Numbered from the stretch's first letter, positions 1 to 9,210 are shown. The stretch is DNA of 40,532 nt from an uncultured Chitinophagales bacterium (GCA_938023075.1 CALHDG010000068.1:1-40532), one strand, 5' to 3'. Notes: generated from the sequence alone by a model not told the origin. Numbers and translations are program-made.

Positions 1-225
1 TTCTTTCTTTAGCTGAAAAACTTTGCAACAATTCTATCAATAAATAATTCGCTGTCATAACAAAAGCATAAAATTTTGACTTAATGATACTGATAATCAA
101 TAACTTACTAAAAATACAACTTATTTTTTAGTTAACAAACGCATCTAAAAGTATAAAAAAGAAAATAAAACATAGACTAATATTGCAATATGAAATAAAT
201 TTAATAATCATTAAACCATTAAAAG

Positions 226-3200
226 ATGAAAAAGAAATGTATCCTTTCTCAAGTATTAATTATTAGCTGCCTTATTATTTCAATTAACCTATTAGCTCAA
301 GAAAAAGATTTTATGCCTGGTCAAATTTTGATACAATTGAAACCAGAAGCAATAGCTAAGAAAACGAGTTTTAAAAATCAATTACAAGCTAAAACAATTA
401 AAAAATTTACTGAAAACGACTTGGAGTTATGGGAACTACCAACACAAAACAAAGCCAGTACCTTAGCTTTAATTGAAGAGTACAAAAACCATCCGGATGT
501 ATTATTTATGGAACCTAATTATGTTTGGTCAGTAGATGATTTAAGACCTAACGATCCTGATTTTCCAAAACTTTGGCCTTTGCATAATACCGGTCAAACG
601 ATTAAACAAAATGCTGGAACAGATGATGTAGATTTAGATTTTCCCGAGTCGTGGTGCATGAACTTAACAGTAAGCGAAGCAGTAGTGGGTATATTAGATA
701 CTGGTATAGACTGGAGACACGAAGATCTGGTTGAAAAAATATGGCAAAATTTAGGTGAAGATGCAGATGGCGACGGAAGGGTGTTAGAATATATAAATGG
801 TGAATGGGTATTTGATCCTGATGATGAAAACGGAGTGGATGATGATGGAAATGGTTTTACAGATGATTTTATCGGTTGGGATTTTGTAAACAATGATAAT
901 AATCCAAACGACGGGCATTCGCATGGCACGCACTGTGCTGGTACTATAGGCGCGACAATTAATAATGAGCTGGGTATTGCAGGGGTTGCCGGCAATGCAA
1001 AATTAGCGGCTTTAAAATTTTTGGCGGATGATGGACGAGGCACCACAGATGCCGCCATAGCCGCTTTAGATTATGCGGTTGCCATGGGCATGCCCATCAG
1101 CAATAATAGTTGGGGCGGCGGTTCCTATTCATATGCTTTATATCAGGCTATAGAGCGGGCTAAAAATAGTAATCACTTATTTGTTGCTGCCGCAGGTAAT
1201 AATAGTATGAATAATGATCAATATGCATATTACCCATCTTCATATGATCACGATAATGTAATTTCTGTAGCTTCTATCAATAACCAAGGTCAATTATCTT
1301 ATTTTTCAAATTATGGAGCAACTTCGGTTGATATAGCAGCCCCCGGCACAGACATTTATAGTTGCCTACCCTACAATAATTATGGTTATAAAAGCGGGAC
1401 CTCTATGGCTGTGCCTCACGTAGTTGGTGTTTGTGTTTGGCTTATTGGCATGAACCCGAATAGCGACATTTCAACTATAAAAAATACCCTTATGAATACG
1501 GTAAATAAAATAGACGATCTAAATGATAAAAGCCTCAGCGACGGTTACATCAATTTAGAAGCTGCCTTACTTGCCTTTGGTGCAGAACCTTGTGAATCAT
1601 CTCCTCCCCCACCTTCTCCACCAACTTGTAACAGGCTTGTAGATTCATTAGCTTTAATAGATTTATACAATGCGACCGATGGTGCAAATTGGACAAATAC
1701 TTGGAATTTAAATCTGTCTATGGATAATTGGTATGGGGTTGGCGAAGATAATGATGGATGTGTAACAAAGCTAAGCCTTGACGGTAACAATTTGAATGGA
1801 ACAATTCCACCGAGTATCGGCAATCTAAAAAGATTAAGAAATTTAAATTTGTATTCCAACAACCTATTTGGTGAAGTTCCTGCTGAAATAGGAAATTTAG
1901 TAGAATTAGAAATACTATTTCTTAGTAGTAATAATCTCGAAAGTATTCCGACTGCGATTGGCAATTTAGTAAAATTAGAGGAACTTAATTTTAGTAGCAA
2001 TGGGCTAACAGGAATTATACCTCCTGAAATAGGTACTCTAACGGAATTAGAATATCTATCACTTCATAATAATTTGCTAACAGGTGAAATTCCTGCTGAA
2101 ATCGGCAATTTAACCAAGTTAAAACAGATTGAACTTAAAGATAATAACTTGAGTGGTGAAATTCCACCGTCTATTGGCAACTTAGTGCTGTTGGAGGTAC
2201 TAAAATTAAGACATAATGAATTAACTGGAAGTATTCCGATTGAGATAGGTAATTTAACGCTGCTGGTATCATTAAGTATGCGCAACAACCAACTAACTGG
2301 TAGCATTCCACCTGAAATTGGCAATTTAAGAGAATTAACGGGACTTAATCTTGCACATAATATGTTAACTGGTGAAATACCTGTTGAAATAGGCAACTTA
2401 ACTAAAATGGATTGGCTACAACTTAATAGTAATCAATTGAGTGGTGAAATTCCAGCCTCTATTGGCAATTTAGTGCTTTTAGACTTTTTAGCTCTATCCG
2501 ATAATCAATTAACAGGTAATATTCCTCCTGAACTTTGTAATTTATCAATTACAAATGTTCTTCGAGCATATGGTAATCAGTTAGAAGGTTGTTATCCAGC
2601 CTGTTTGAAAAAATTCTGTACCACTACTTATTCTGTAACTTTTGGAGATGGACTTGATGCCACTTGGAGTGATTTTTGTGCCACCGGTGCAGGTAGTTGT
2701 GGCCCGGTTATAAGCAAAGTTTGGCCCGGTGATTTTGATTACAATGGAACAGCAGAAATAAATGATTTACTCTATTGGGGTATAGCCTATGGAAGCACTG
2801 GCATAGTGCGGCCAGATACCGGAACTGATTGGACTGGTAAAGATTGCCAAGATTGGACCAATTTTGTAAATGGTATAAACGGTAAACATCAAGATGGCAA
2901 CGGAAATGGTATAGTGGATATAGCTGATTTTGATGTGTTGCGGGATAATTTAGGAAACACACACAGTTTCACCTCTTTTAAAAACTTAGGCAATAGCCTG
3001 GTATTTAATTTAAAAAGAAATTATGAAACCAATGGAGCTAACAGCAATCCAACTATTATTGAATACGAGTTTTATTTAGAAGAGGAGAGTGCAAATGTTA
3101 ATGCCCACGGATTTAGTGCTTCTATTAACTTTGGCAATTTAAATGTAAATTCAGCTTACATTGATATTAGCAATTCATCTTTACAAGCTCAACAATATTT

Positions 3201-3918
3201 AGAAAAATTTGATGCGAGTAGCAATACATTATATTTTAGTTTAACTAAAACCAATGGTGTTAATACTATTATAGGTACAGATGATCCAGTTTGCAGAGTA
3301 GTTGTTGAAGTTTTAATTGGAGATACCGATATGGACAATTCTATTGATTTACGGGTTAATGGTAATAAGATCAAAGCCAATGGTCAACTCAATAGTTCAG
3401 CAGGCTCTACTTTTTACGAAACTTCAGGTGGTATAGCGCCCAGCCAAAACAACATTGTATTGAATGCATCGGCAAGCCACGTAAATTGTATTAAGGCTGG
3501 CTCTGCAAAGGTTAGTGCGGTAGGTGGTAGCGGTAATTTCTGTTACGAATGGAATACCGGGGAAACCACGCAAGAGATTGATGATTTAAGTCCGGGCTTT
3601 TACAAAGTAAAGGTTTGTGATGATAATGGTGTTGAAGATAATATAGAAGTAGAAGTATTGCATTCTGCGGTTCCCATTCACGACGAATATGGTAATATAA
3701 TTAATTGCGATAATTTTAACCCCTGTACAACCATACTCAATTTAGAGGAATATTTACCCAACGGACCACACAGAGCAAACCGAACTATTTTAAGCAATGC
3801 GAGTTTAAATAATGGAGGCGAAGTTCAGTTAAATGCAGGTGAGCGAATTAAAATAACCAGCGGATTTACAACAAGAGGCACAACTTCTTTTTCAGCAAAC
3901 ATTCAGGCTTGTGAATAA
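226..3918 (+). CDS. Secreted S8 subtilisin-like protease with LRR, dockerin-like and SprB-like regions
   Basis: A 1230-residue mosaic exoprotein. Residues 1-25 form a signal peptide ending near LLAQ. Residues ~27-115 look like the propeptide of fervidolysin-type subtilases. The catalytic domain carries Asp158 (ILDTGID), His233 (SHGTHCAG) and Ser393 (GTSMAVPH), so the triad is complete. A short Pro-rich linker (~455-468) leads into about a dozen plant-type LRRs (consensus IPxxIGNLxxLxxLxLxxNxLxG, ~470-795), closed by a Cys-containing cap. Residues ~834-914 hold two dockerin-like, Asp/Asn-rich segments (GDFDYNG, DGNGNGIVD). A SprB-like repeat lies at ~1076-1145, and a C-terminal module ending in ITSGFTTRGTTSFSANIQ resembles the domain some annotation sets call 3-coathanger stack. 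That ending suggests surface delivery by type IX secretion, which is inference. Substrate is unknown. The gene stands alone, with a MITE-like element and a terminator downstream. Confidence 0.92.
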   Translation: MKKKCILSQVLIISCLIISINLLAQEKDFMPGQILIQLKPEAIAKKTSFKNQLQAKTIKKFTENDLELWELPTQNKASTLALIEEYKNHPDVLFMEPNYVWSVDDLRPNDPDFPKLWPLHNTGQTIKQNAGTDDVDLDFPESWCMNLTVSEAVVGILDTGIDWRHEDLVEKIWQNLGEDADGDGRVLEYINGEWVFDPDDENGVDDDGNGFTDDFIGWDFVNNDNNPNDGHSHGTHCAGTIGATINNELGIAGVAGNAKLAALKFLADDGRGTTDAAIAALDYAVAMGMPISNNSWGGGSYSYALYQAIERAKNSNHLFVAAAGNNSMNNDQYAYYPSSYDHDNVISVASINNQGQLSYFSNYGATSVDIAAPGTDIYSCLPYNNYGYKSGTSMAVPHVVGVCVWLIGMNPNSDISTIKNTLMNTVNKIDDLNDKSLSDGYINLEAALLAFGAEPCESSPPPPSPPTCNRLVDSLALIDLYNATDGANWTNTWNLNLSMDNWYGVGEDNDGCVTKLSLDGNNLNGTIPPSIGNLKRLRNLNLYSNNLFGEVPAEIGNLVELEILFLSSNNLESIPTAIGNLVKLEELNFSSNGLTGIIPPEIGTLTELEYLSLHNNLLTGEIPAEIGNLTKLKQIELKDNNLSGEIPPSIGNLVLLEVLKLRHNELTGSIPIEIGNLTLLVSLSMRNNQLTGSIPPEIGNLRELTGLNLAHNMLTGEIPVEIGNLTKMDWLQLNSNQLSGEIPASIGNLVLLDFLALSDNQLTGNIPPELCNLSITNVLRAYGNQLEGCYPACLKKFCTTTYSVTFGDGLDATWSDFCATGAGSCGPVISKVWPGDFDYNGTAEINDLLYWGIAYGSTGIVRPDTGTDWTGKDCQDWTNFVNGINGKHQDGNGNGIVDIADFDVLRDNLGNTHSFTSFKNLGNSLVFNLKRNYETNGANSNPTIIEYEFYLEEESANVNAHGFSASINFGNLNVNSAYIDISNSSLQAQQYLEKFDASSNTLYFSLTKTNGVNTIIGTDDPVCRVVVEVLIGDTDMDNSIDLRVNGNKIKANGQLNSSAGSTFYETSGGIAPSQNNIVLNASASHVNCIKAGSAKVSAVGGSGNFCYEWNTGETTQEIDDLSPGFYKVKVCDDNGVEDNIEVEVLHSAVPIHDEYGNIINCDNFNPCTTILNLEEYLPNGPHRANRTILSNASLNNGGEVQLNAGERIKITSGFTTRGTTSFSANIQACE

Positions 3919-3940
3919 TAAACTAAAACGATCCCAGTTT

Positions 3941-4209
3941 GGTAACTTCAGAACTCCCGACCCCATTCCTTAAAATCAGTACTTCCAGCTTGTTGATTCG
4001 TAAAATAAAATCCACGGTTTTGGTATTCAATTCCTGTCAATTTAGGATTCAACTTTAGTCGTTTTAAATGGAAGATTTCTCCCTTTGGTCGAAATGACAT
4101 AGTGACTGTCACCTCGACCGAAGGGAGAGGTCTTACGAAATTATACGACAAACTTCCAATTTACATTGCAGTTCATTTTACGTTGGATCTGGAGTTCTGA
4201 ACTTAACCA
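3941..4209. mobile_element. MITE-like element with ~20 bp terminal inverted repeats
   Basis: The left end reads GGTAACTTCAGAACTCCCGA (3941-3960). The right end reads GGAGTTCTGAACTTAACC (4192-4209), whose reverse complement matches the left end apart from a few differences. Similarity between the arms seems to continue inward (AGCTTGTTGATTCGTAAA on the left against AGTTTGTCGTATAATTTCGTAAG, split by a small gap, on the right). No transposase is encoded. The only open frame, on the minus strand, is not convincing as a gene. I could not identify a target-site duplication. Calling it mobile is inference from structure. Confidence 0.5.
4072..4134. repeat. REP-like palindrome (TCTCCCTTTGGTCGA hairpin)
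   Basis: Arms 4072-4092 and 4114-4134 are reverse complements over 21 bases with three T/C differences. All three would be G-U pairs in a plus-strand transcript. The 21-base loop holds a smaller GACA...TGTC dyad. The core ATTTCTCCCTTTGGTCGAAA looks like a dispersed palindrome seen in many Bacteroidota intergenic regions (recollection, not searched). It sits inside the MITE-like element at 3941-4209. Confidence 0.65.
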
Positions 4210-4277
4210 TTCATAAAAGGAGTGTTTTATTATGATGAAAAAAATATTCAAATGAGACGAGATTAAACAGCACCTGC

Positions 4278-4317
4278 GAACTTAGCAAGTATCACATCAT
4301 ACTTGCTAAGTTCTTTT
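4278..4317 (+). terminator. Strong intrinsic terminator upstream of the LytTR gene
   Basis: A perfect 15-bp stem, GAACTTAGCAAGTAT (4278-4292) with its complement at 4299-4313, has a CACATC loop and is followed by a T-run. It probably ends transcription from the subtilase side. It lies only 32 bases before the LytTR start codon, so an attenuator role is also possible. Confidence 0.75.
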
Positions 4318-4349
4318 TAAAATAAATTCAACAACTTAAAATTAATGAA

Positions 4350-4775
4350 ATGAACAGCTCATCAGCAATACCATCTACCCCAAACCCAAGCCCATATTTT
4401 TTTGAACCTTTACCAAAATTAGATTATATTTGGGAAAGAGAGCATCCAAAATCAATACTATTATCATTCAATGGAAAGGTTAAAGCTATTTTGTTGAACG
4501 ACATTATCCGCTTAGAGGCATCATCAAGTTACACCTTATTTTTTATCAAAGGATTGGCAACACCCCTGTTAAAATCAAAACCACTAAAATATTATGCTCA
4601 ACAATTAAACAGCGATCAATTTATACGAGTTCATAAATCTCATTTGGTTAATCAACATTTCATTCAATCATACCATCTAAAAAATAAACGTTTTCTAACC
4701 CTAAAAAATGGCCATAAAATTAGCATTAGCCGAAGGAAATTAGCTGAATTAAAAATGAATATAACTATTTTTTAA
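4350..4775 (+). CDS. LytTR-family DNA-binding protein without a receiver domain
   Basis: A 141-residue protein. Residues ~45-141 match a LytTR DNA-binding domain: DIIRLEASSSYTLFF, then FIRVHKSHLVNQHFI, then the LTLKNGHKISISRRK strand pair and a final helix. LytTR domains bind short direct repeats upstream of target genes. The N-terminal ~45 residues are Pro/Ser-rich, and there is no CheY-like receiver and no membrane segment, so it is not a standard two-component response regulator. It begins 32 bases after a strong hairpin and ends 18 bases before the DUF1800 gene, so the three genes to 8308 probably form one unit. A local regulatory role for DUF1800/DUF1501 is inference. Confidence 0.88.
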   Translation: MNSSSAIPSTPNPSPYFFEPLPKLDYIWEREHPKSILLSFNGKVKAILLNDIIRLEASSSYTLFFIKGLATPLLKSKPLKYYAQQLNSDQFIRVHKSHLVNQHFIQSYHLKNKRFLTLKNGHKISISRRKLAELKMNITIF

Positions 4776-4793
4776 ATGTAAAACGCTAAACAT

Positions 4794-6512
4794 ATGAATA
4801 CATGTTGTACAACAAACAGTTTAAACATTTACGTACCAAACACCATCAAACCCTGGAACGAAGCCCGTATAAAACATTTGTACAACCGGATTGGTTTCGG
4901 GGCAACCCAACAAGAAATTGCTCAAGGGCTACAGATGTCTCCTTCGGCATTGGTCGATCAAATAATTGACTTAGCGGTCAACACACCGTTACCACCAATA
5001 CCAGCATGGGTAAATTGGGATTTTGACCAAATGCTAATTGCCAGCCAATGTTATTACAATGGACAATTAAGATACAACACCAGAGACATTTTTATGGCTG
5101 GCGAATGGCTGCGTGCTATAGCAGAAGAACCCAATCGCTTGCGTTTCAAAATGGCATTATTTTGGCACAATCACTTTGTAACCGAAGAAAGCAAATATCA
5201 GAACATCATTTATATGTATGAATATTACCACAAGCTGTTAGAGTTTGGTTTGGGTAATTTTAAAGCCTTCACCCGTGCTATAGTTACCGACAAAGCCATG
5301 CTGAATTATTTAGATGGTAGAAATAATGAGGTCTGCAATCCAAATGATACACCCAATGAAAATTTTGCACGCGAACTATATGAATTGTTTACAATTGGTC
5401 CTGGAAACTATACTGACAATGGCAGCCTCAATGATGTACACGAAACAGCAAGAGCTTTAAGTGGTTGGAAAATTAAACGAATTAGTGTGGCGAATGGCTG
5501 GACTGCTGATGACTCACAAGCCCCTGTTTATTTTGATGTCAACTGTCACGATAGTGAAATGAAAACTATTTTTGGGCAAACTTATAATTTTGATGTTGAT
5601 GGAGTTATTGACAACCTGTTTCAACAAAAGCCCAACGAAATTGCCAACTTTATCTGTAGAAAAATATACAAAGAATTTATTCATACAGAAGAAATTGATG
5701 ATTCAATTATTAACGGAATGAAAACTACATTTTTGAATAACAACTTTGAAATTGAACCCGTCATCAGGCAGCTATTTAAAAGTGAACATTTTTTTGATAC
5801 TTGCTTTATGGGTAGTAAAGTAAAAAGCCCGGCAGATTATTTTGTTGGTTTTTTTAGAGATGTCAATTTTCAATTAACCGATACGCCACTTTATGGAGGC
5901 TCTCATCAAATACAAAATAACGCCCCTACTGTAACTGCCGGATTTACCGGTGGAATTAATCTTGGAATTGACGAACCGATTACCTGTAGTGTGCCGCATA
6001 TTTTTCAACCTTACACCAACAACTTAATGGGTACTTTTATTGGCGGATTAAATAGAACATTAAGAGAAAACGGACAAAACATTTTTAACCCGCCCAATGT
6101 AGGTGGTTGGGATGGACATCATACCTGGCTTTCAACCAGTCAACTTTTATACCGATGGGAAAGGCTTAGTTTTTTGTTGAATTCAAGATTAACCAATGAC
6201 CAGCAAACCGCCTTAGTCAATTTTATAAAAGATATATGCAATAGCTCCATTGATAATTATGAAATTGCTACAGTTGTATTGAACCATTTTATACAAAGGG
6301 CTACCCTTTATCAATATGACAGAAGTTTAGAAGAAGACCCAAATAACAATAACGATTTAGAAGTGAAAACGGCTGCCACTATTTTTGCTGGTTCTTTTCC
6401 TCAAGAAGAATTTGATTTAGGTTATTGGAGTTGGAGTTATTTTGATGCGTTCAATCAAGTGAAACAACTGATTATTCACATCGTCCGTTTGCCGGAATAC
6501 CAGCTTCAATAA
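4794..6512 (+). CDS. DUF1800 family protein
   Basis: A 572-residue protein of the DUF1800 family. Visible family marks are HLYNRIGFGAT near the N-terminus, FWHNHFVTEE, NENFARELYELFTIG, ALSGW and the C-terminal NPPNVGGWDGHHTWL. DUF1800 proteins are usually encoded next to DUF1501 proteins, as here. Their biochemical role is not established. There is no obvious signal peptide: the N-terminus is MNTCCTTNSLN and runs straight into the domain. If it is exported, it may travel with its Tat-exported partner, which is inference. The gene lies 18 bases after the LytTR gene and ~200 bases before DUF1501, with a long palindrome in between. Confidence 0.88.
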   Translation: MNTCCTTNSLNIYVPNTIKPWNEARIKHLYNRIGFGATQQEIAQGLQMSPSALVDQIIDLAVNTPLPPIPAWVNWDFDQMLIASQCYYNGQLRYNTRDIFMAGEWLRAIAEEPNRLRFKMALFWHNHFVTEESKYQNIIYMYEYYHKLLEFGLGNFKAFTRAIVTDKAMLNYLDGRNNEVCNPNDTPNENFARELYELFTIGPGNYTDNGSLNDVHETARALSGWKIKRISVANGWTADDSQAPVYFDVNCHDSEMKTIFGQTYNFDVDGVIDNLFQQKPNEIANFICRKIYKEFIHTEEIDDSIINGMKTTFLNNNFEIEPVIRQLFKSEHFFDTCFMGSKVKSPADYFVGFFRDVNFQLTDTPLYGGSHQIQNNAPTVTAGFTGGINLGIDEPITCSVPHIFQPYTNNLMGTFIGGLNRTLRENGQNIFNPPNVGGWDGHHTWLSTSQLLYRWERLSFLLNSRLTNDQQTALVNFIKDICNSSIDNYEIATVVLNHFIQRATLYQYDRSLEEDPNNNNDLEVKTAATIFAGSFPQEEFDLGYWSWSYFDAFNQVKQLIIHIVRLPEYQLQ

Positions 6513-6536
6513 AACTCTATTATAAACTACTTTAAA

Positions 6537-6690
6537 GAATGATGAGAAAATAAATTTAGCAACTATGATAAAGTCATTTTTTGATAGACGAGTTGAAAAA
6601 CGCAGGCTTAGTTGGGCTAAGACGAGGCTTTTCAAGGAAGTATATCGGATAATGGCAAAGTCAGATGGTAAATTTATTTTTTTATCGTTC
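6537..6690. repeat. Long imperfect palindrome inside the DUF1800-DUF1501 gap
   Basis: The ~75-base arms mirror each other around a TTGGG loop at 6611-6615. The outer ends (GAATGATGAGAAAATAAATT against the complement of AATTTATTTTTTTATCGTTC) differ at three positions. The inner stem GCTTAG/CTAAG and a GAAAA...TTTTC pair are also clear. The middle of the arms pairs poorly. It could be a MITE or an RNA structure that sets the ratio of the two flanking gene products. No coding content is seen. Confidence 0.6.
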
Positions 6691-6712
6691 CTAACAAAAA
6701 AAAATTAAAATT

Positions 6713-8308
6713 ATGTGTAATCAATATAAAAGAAAAGGAACATCTATACAAAATAAAAAAGCGCACGGTAAAGATCATAAAAACTGGAGCAGAAGAGGTT
6801 TTCTCTCTTCTTTTGGAATGCTAACTTCCGGCTCCTTAGTGTTGAATAATTTAGCTGTATCCTCCTTATACAGTAATCCATTAATACCTTTAATTAACAA
6901 TGCTAATACGGATAATGTTTTATTAATCATTAGATTAAGAGGTGGAAACGACAGTTTAAACATGGTTGTACCATCAGGACAGTATAGTCTTTACCAAAAC
7001 GCAAGACCTAATCTTGCCATCCCACAAAATAATTTATACGATTTAGGTGCAGGTTGGAGCTTACCGGATTATATGGTTAACCCAACTGCAAGCAGCACCA
7101 ATCTAAGCAATTTCAATACTATGTGGAACAATGGTTCAATGGCAGTTTTACACAGCGTCGGTTATCCAAATATGAGTGAATCTCATTTTGATGGCGAAAG
7201 AAATTGGGCAACTGCAAGCGGTGGCGGGGTCAGTTTAGAAACTGGTTGGATGGGCAGACACCTCAATCAAATTTACCCCAACTATTTAAGTAATTTGCCT
7301 GCTGTTCCTCCGGCTATTCATATCGGTTCAAATACAGATACGATGTTTGAAACCGGCAATGGAAATATTTCATATTTAATCAAATCAATTGAATCGCTCA
7401 ATCAAATTGTGGAGTCGGGTACACTTTATGATGTTCAAAATTTACCTGATTGTTTATATGGTTCAGAATTAGGTTTTGTAAGATCAATAGCCAACAGCAC
7501 ACAACATTATACCAGTGTAATTAAAGATGCTTTTGATGCGTCCTCTAATCAAGTAACTTATCCTAATACAGTAAATTGGGAAAACCGGTTTATGGGCGAA
7601 AAATTGAGCACGATTGCAAGGTTAATCAAAGGGAATTTAGGTACAAAAATATTTATGGTAGATATGGATGGCTATGATACGCACGATCAACAAGCCATTT
7701 CACATCAGCATTTAATGGAAGACTTAGCGGAATCAATCAGTGCATTGTATAATGACCTATCATTATCTGGTTTAGCCAATAAAGTTTTAACTATCACCAC
7801 TTCAGAATTTGGTAGAAACATCAGGGAAAATGGTTCAAGAGGTACCGACCATGGTAATGCCGGTTCTATGCTATTGTTTGGTGAAGGTTTAACTTCAGGT
7901 GGATATTATGGAACACCATTAAATTTAAGCTCCGTTGATTTAGATAACCACGATGTTGCCGTACCTTTTCAGTTAGATTACCGGGATGTGTATTACACAA
8001 TTTTAAAAAATTGGCTTTGTGTAGATGCTTCTTTGCTGCAATTGTTGATGGGTGGTTCGTATAATGAAGTTTTAAATTTAATACAAACTTGTAGTGCTGT
8101 TGAAAGTTGTCCACCTAATAAAACCCTTGGCAACCAAACCTTAAGTGGAAGCCAAACCCATCAATCTGAACAACTAACAAGCTCTAATGGAACCGTTAGC
8201 AATGGGGCGGATATTCAACTAAAATCAGAAGGTAGAGTTAGGTTGGACGAGGGTTTTAAAGTAGAACAAGGAGGAAAGTTGAAAGTTGCTATTGAAGATT
8301 GTGATTAA
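6713..8308 (+). CDS. DUF1501 family protein, Tat-exported, with C-terminal repeat module
   Basis: A 531-residue protein. Residues 26-31 (SRRGFL) followed by a hydrophobic stretch form a twin-arginine signal. The body is DUF1501, a sulfatase/alkaline-phosphatase-like fold: VLLIIRLRGGNDSLNMVVP, HSVGYPNMSESHFDGE, MVDMDGYDTHDQQ, TTSEFGRNIRENGSRGTDHGNAGSMLLFG. The C-terminal ~65 residues (after CPPNKTL, ending VRLDEGFKVEQGGKLKVAIEDC) match the type of terminal module seen in the subtilase at 226-3918. Together with the preceding DUF1800 gene this is a common pair in several phyla; function is not established. The stop codon overlaps the stop of the convergent WD40 gene by four bases. Confidence 0.9.
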   Translation: MCNQYKRKGTSIQNKKAHGKDHKNWSRRGFLSSFGMLTSGSLVLNNLAVSSLYSNPLIPLINNANTDNVLLIIRLRGGNDSLNMVVPSGQYSLYQNARPNLAIPQNNLYDLGAGWSLPDYMVNPTASSTNLSNFNTMWNNGSMAVLHSVGYPNMSESHFDGERNWATASGGGVSLETGWMGRHLNQIYPNYLSNLPAVPPAIHIGSNTDTMFETGNGNISYLIKSIESLNQIVESGTLYDVQNLPDCLYGSELGFVRSIANSTQHYTSVIKDAFDASSNQVTYPNTVNWENRFMGEKLSTIARLIKGNLGTKIFMVDMDGYDTHDQQAISHQHLMEDLAESISALYNDLSLSGLANKVLTITTSEFGRNIRENGSRGTDHGNAGSMLLFGEGLTSGGYYGTPLNLSSVDLDNHDVAVPFQLDYRDVYYTILKNWLCVDASLLQLLMGGSYNEVLNLIQTCSAVESCPPNKTLGNQTLSGSQTHQSEQLTSSNGTVSNGADIQLKSEGRVRLDEGFKVEQGGKLKVAIEDCD

Positions 8309-9210
8309 TCAACCAACTCATCAATCGACCAAACCATCACCACTCTATCATCACTAACCGAAATTAAATAATTTTGGTAAGAAGTCCATAAGAGTTTGTT
8401 GACCGAGTTGGTGTGCATAGCCGTTTTTCCAGAATTAATAACTTTGATCAAATCGAAAGTAGAAGCGTCAAAAATTTTAATGCTTTTGTCTTTGCCGGCA
8501 GTTGTAAATAATTGTCGGTTGGGAGAAACCGCAATATGATTTAAAGTGTAATTATGGGCGGGTAAACTTTTGTACAATTCATCATTTTGCCAAATGTTTA
8601 AATGCGCATCTCTGGAGCCGGATAGAATTGTGGTGTCATCTAAACAACAAACGGTAAAAACCGAATTGCGATGATGACTTAATGTGCTTATCACTTTATG
8701 CTGATCGAGATCAAAACGATATATTTGATGATCGCTTGAACCGATAATTAAATGGTGTTGTGGCGCATAATATTCAATGGACCGTAAACTTTTTGCTGCT
8801 AATTGATATTGTTGGATAATTTTTTGTTGAACTACATCAATCACCAATAGGCTACCGTTTTCTGTACCGGCATAAATTAAATTGTCTACCCTACAAAAAT
8901 CGAAGACTGCTTTGCAGGCGGGTTGCAATTCTGCTAACACTTTTTTCTGCTCTACCTCTACAAAATAAATATGACCATTCATAGTGCCAATAAGCAGTAC
9001 ATTTAAGTCTATATAAAAATGCAAAGCAAAAATATTAGAACCCGTTGAAGCCAAAACAATGCCTTTATCCACTTCTTCTAAATTCCACAAAACGGCATAA
9101 CCACCGCCATCGCCACTTACAAATTGATGCGACTCTTTATAGGCACACAAGGCAAAAATAGAAGACTGATGTCCTGTTAAATGATGGACTTTTTTAAATT
9201 CAACTTTCAA
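8305..9210 (-). CDS. WD40 repeat protein
   Basis: A 301-residue cytoplasmic beta-propeller. Repeats of ~40 residues each end in W/F-D type strands. Examples are HQSSIFALCAYKESHQFVSGDGGGYAVLW near the start, SVFTVCCLDDTTILSGSRDAHLNIW, NHIAVSPNRQLFTTAGKDKSIKIFD, and SVNKLLWTSYQNYLISVSDDRVVMVW at the end, giving about seven blades. WD40 propellers act as protein-binding platforms; no partner is evident. The only start codon before an upstream in-frame stop is TTG at 9210, which lies inside the 3' end of the MFS gene (11-base overlap), so translation is probably coupled. TTG starts are uncommon in this group. Confidence 0.85.
   Translation of the reverse strand: MKVEFKKVHHLTGHQSSIFALCAYKESHQFVSGDGGGYAVLWNLEEVDKGIVLASTGSNIFALHFYIDLNVLLIGTMNGHIYFVEVEQKKVLAELQPACKAVFDFCRVDNLIYAGTENGSLLVIDVVQQKIIQQYQLAAKSLRSIEYYAPQHHLIIGSSDHQIYRFDLDQHKVISTLSHHRNSVFTVCCLDDTTILSGSRDAHLNIWQNDELYKSLPAHNYTLNHIAVSPNRQLFTTAGKDKSIKIFDASTFDLIKVINSGKTAMHTNSVNKLLWTSYQNYLISVSDDRVVMVWSIDELVD

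Noticed and set aside
1-225. Possible promoter of the subtilase gene
   Set aside because: No box matching TAnnTTTG with a -33 partner was found; the region is simply AT-rich.
594-2396. Minus-strand open frames antisense to the subtilase gene
   Set aside because: They mirror the subtilase codons, have no signal or domain, and the plus-strand frame has a clear protease and LRR content.
3948-4151. A 67-residue minus-strand frame inside the MITE-like element
   Set aside because: It is formed by the palindrome and is not a recognisable protein.
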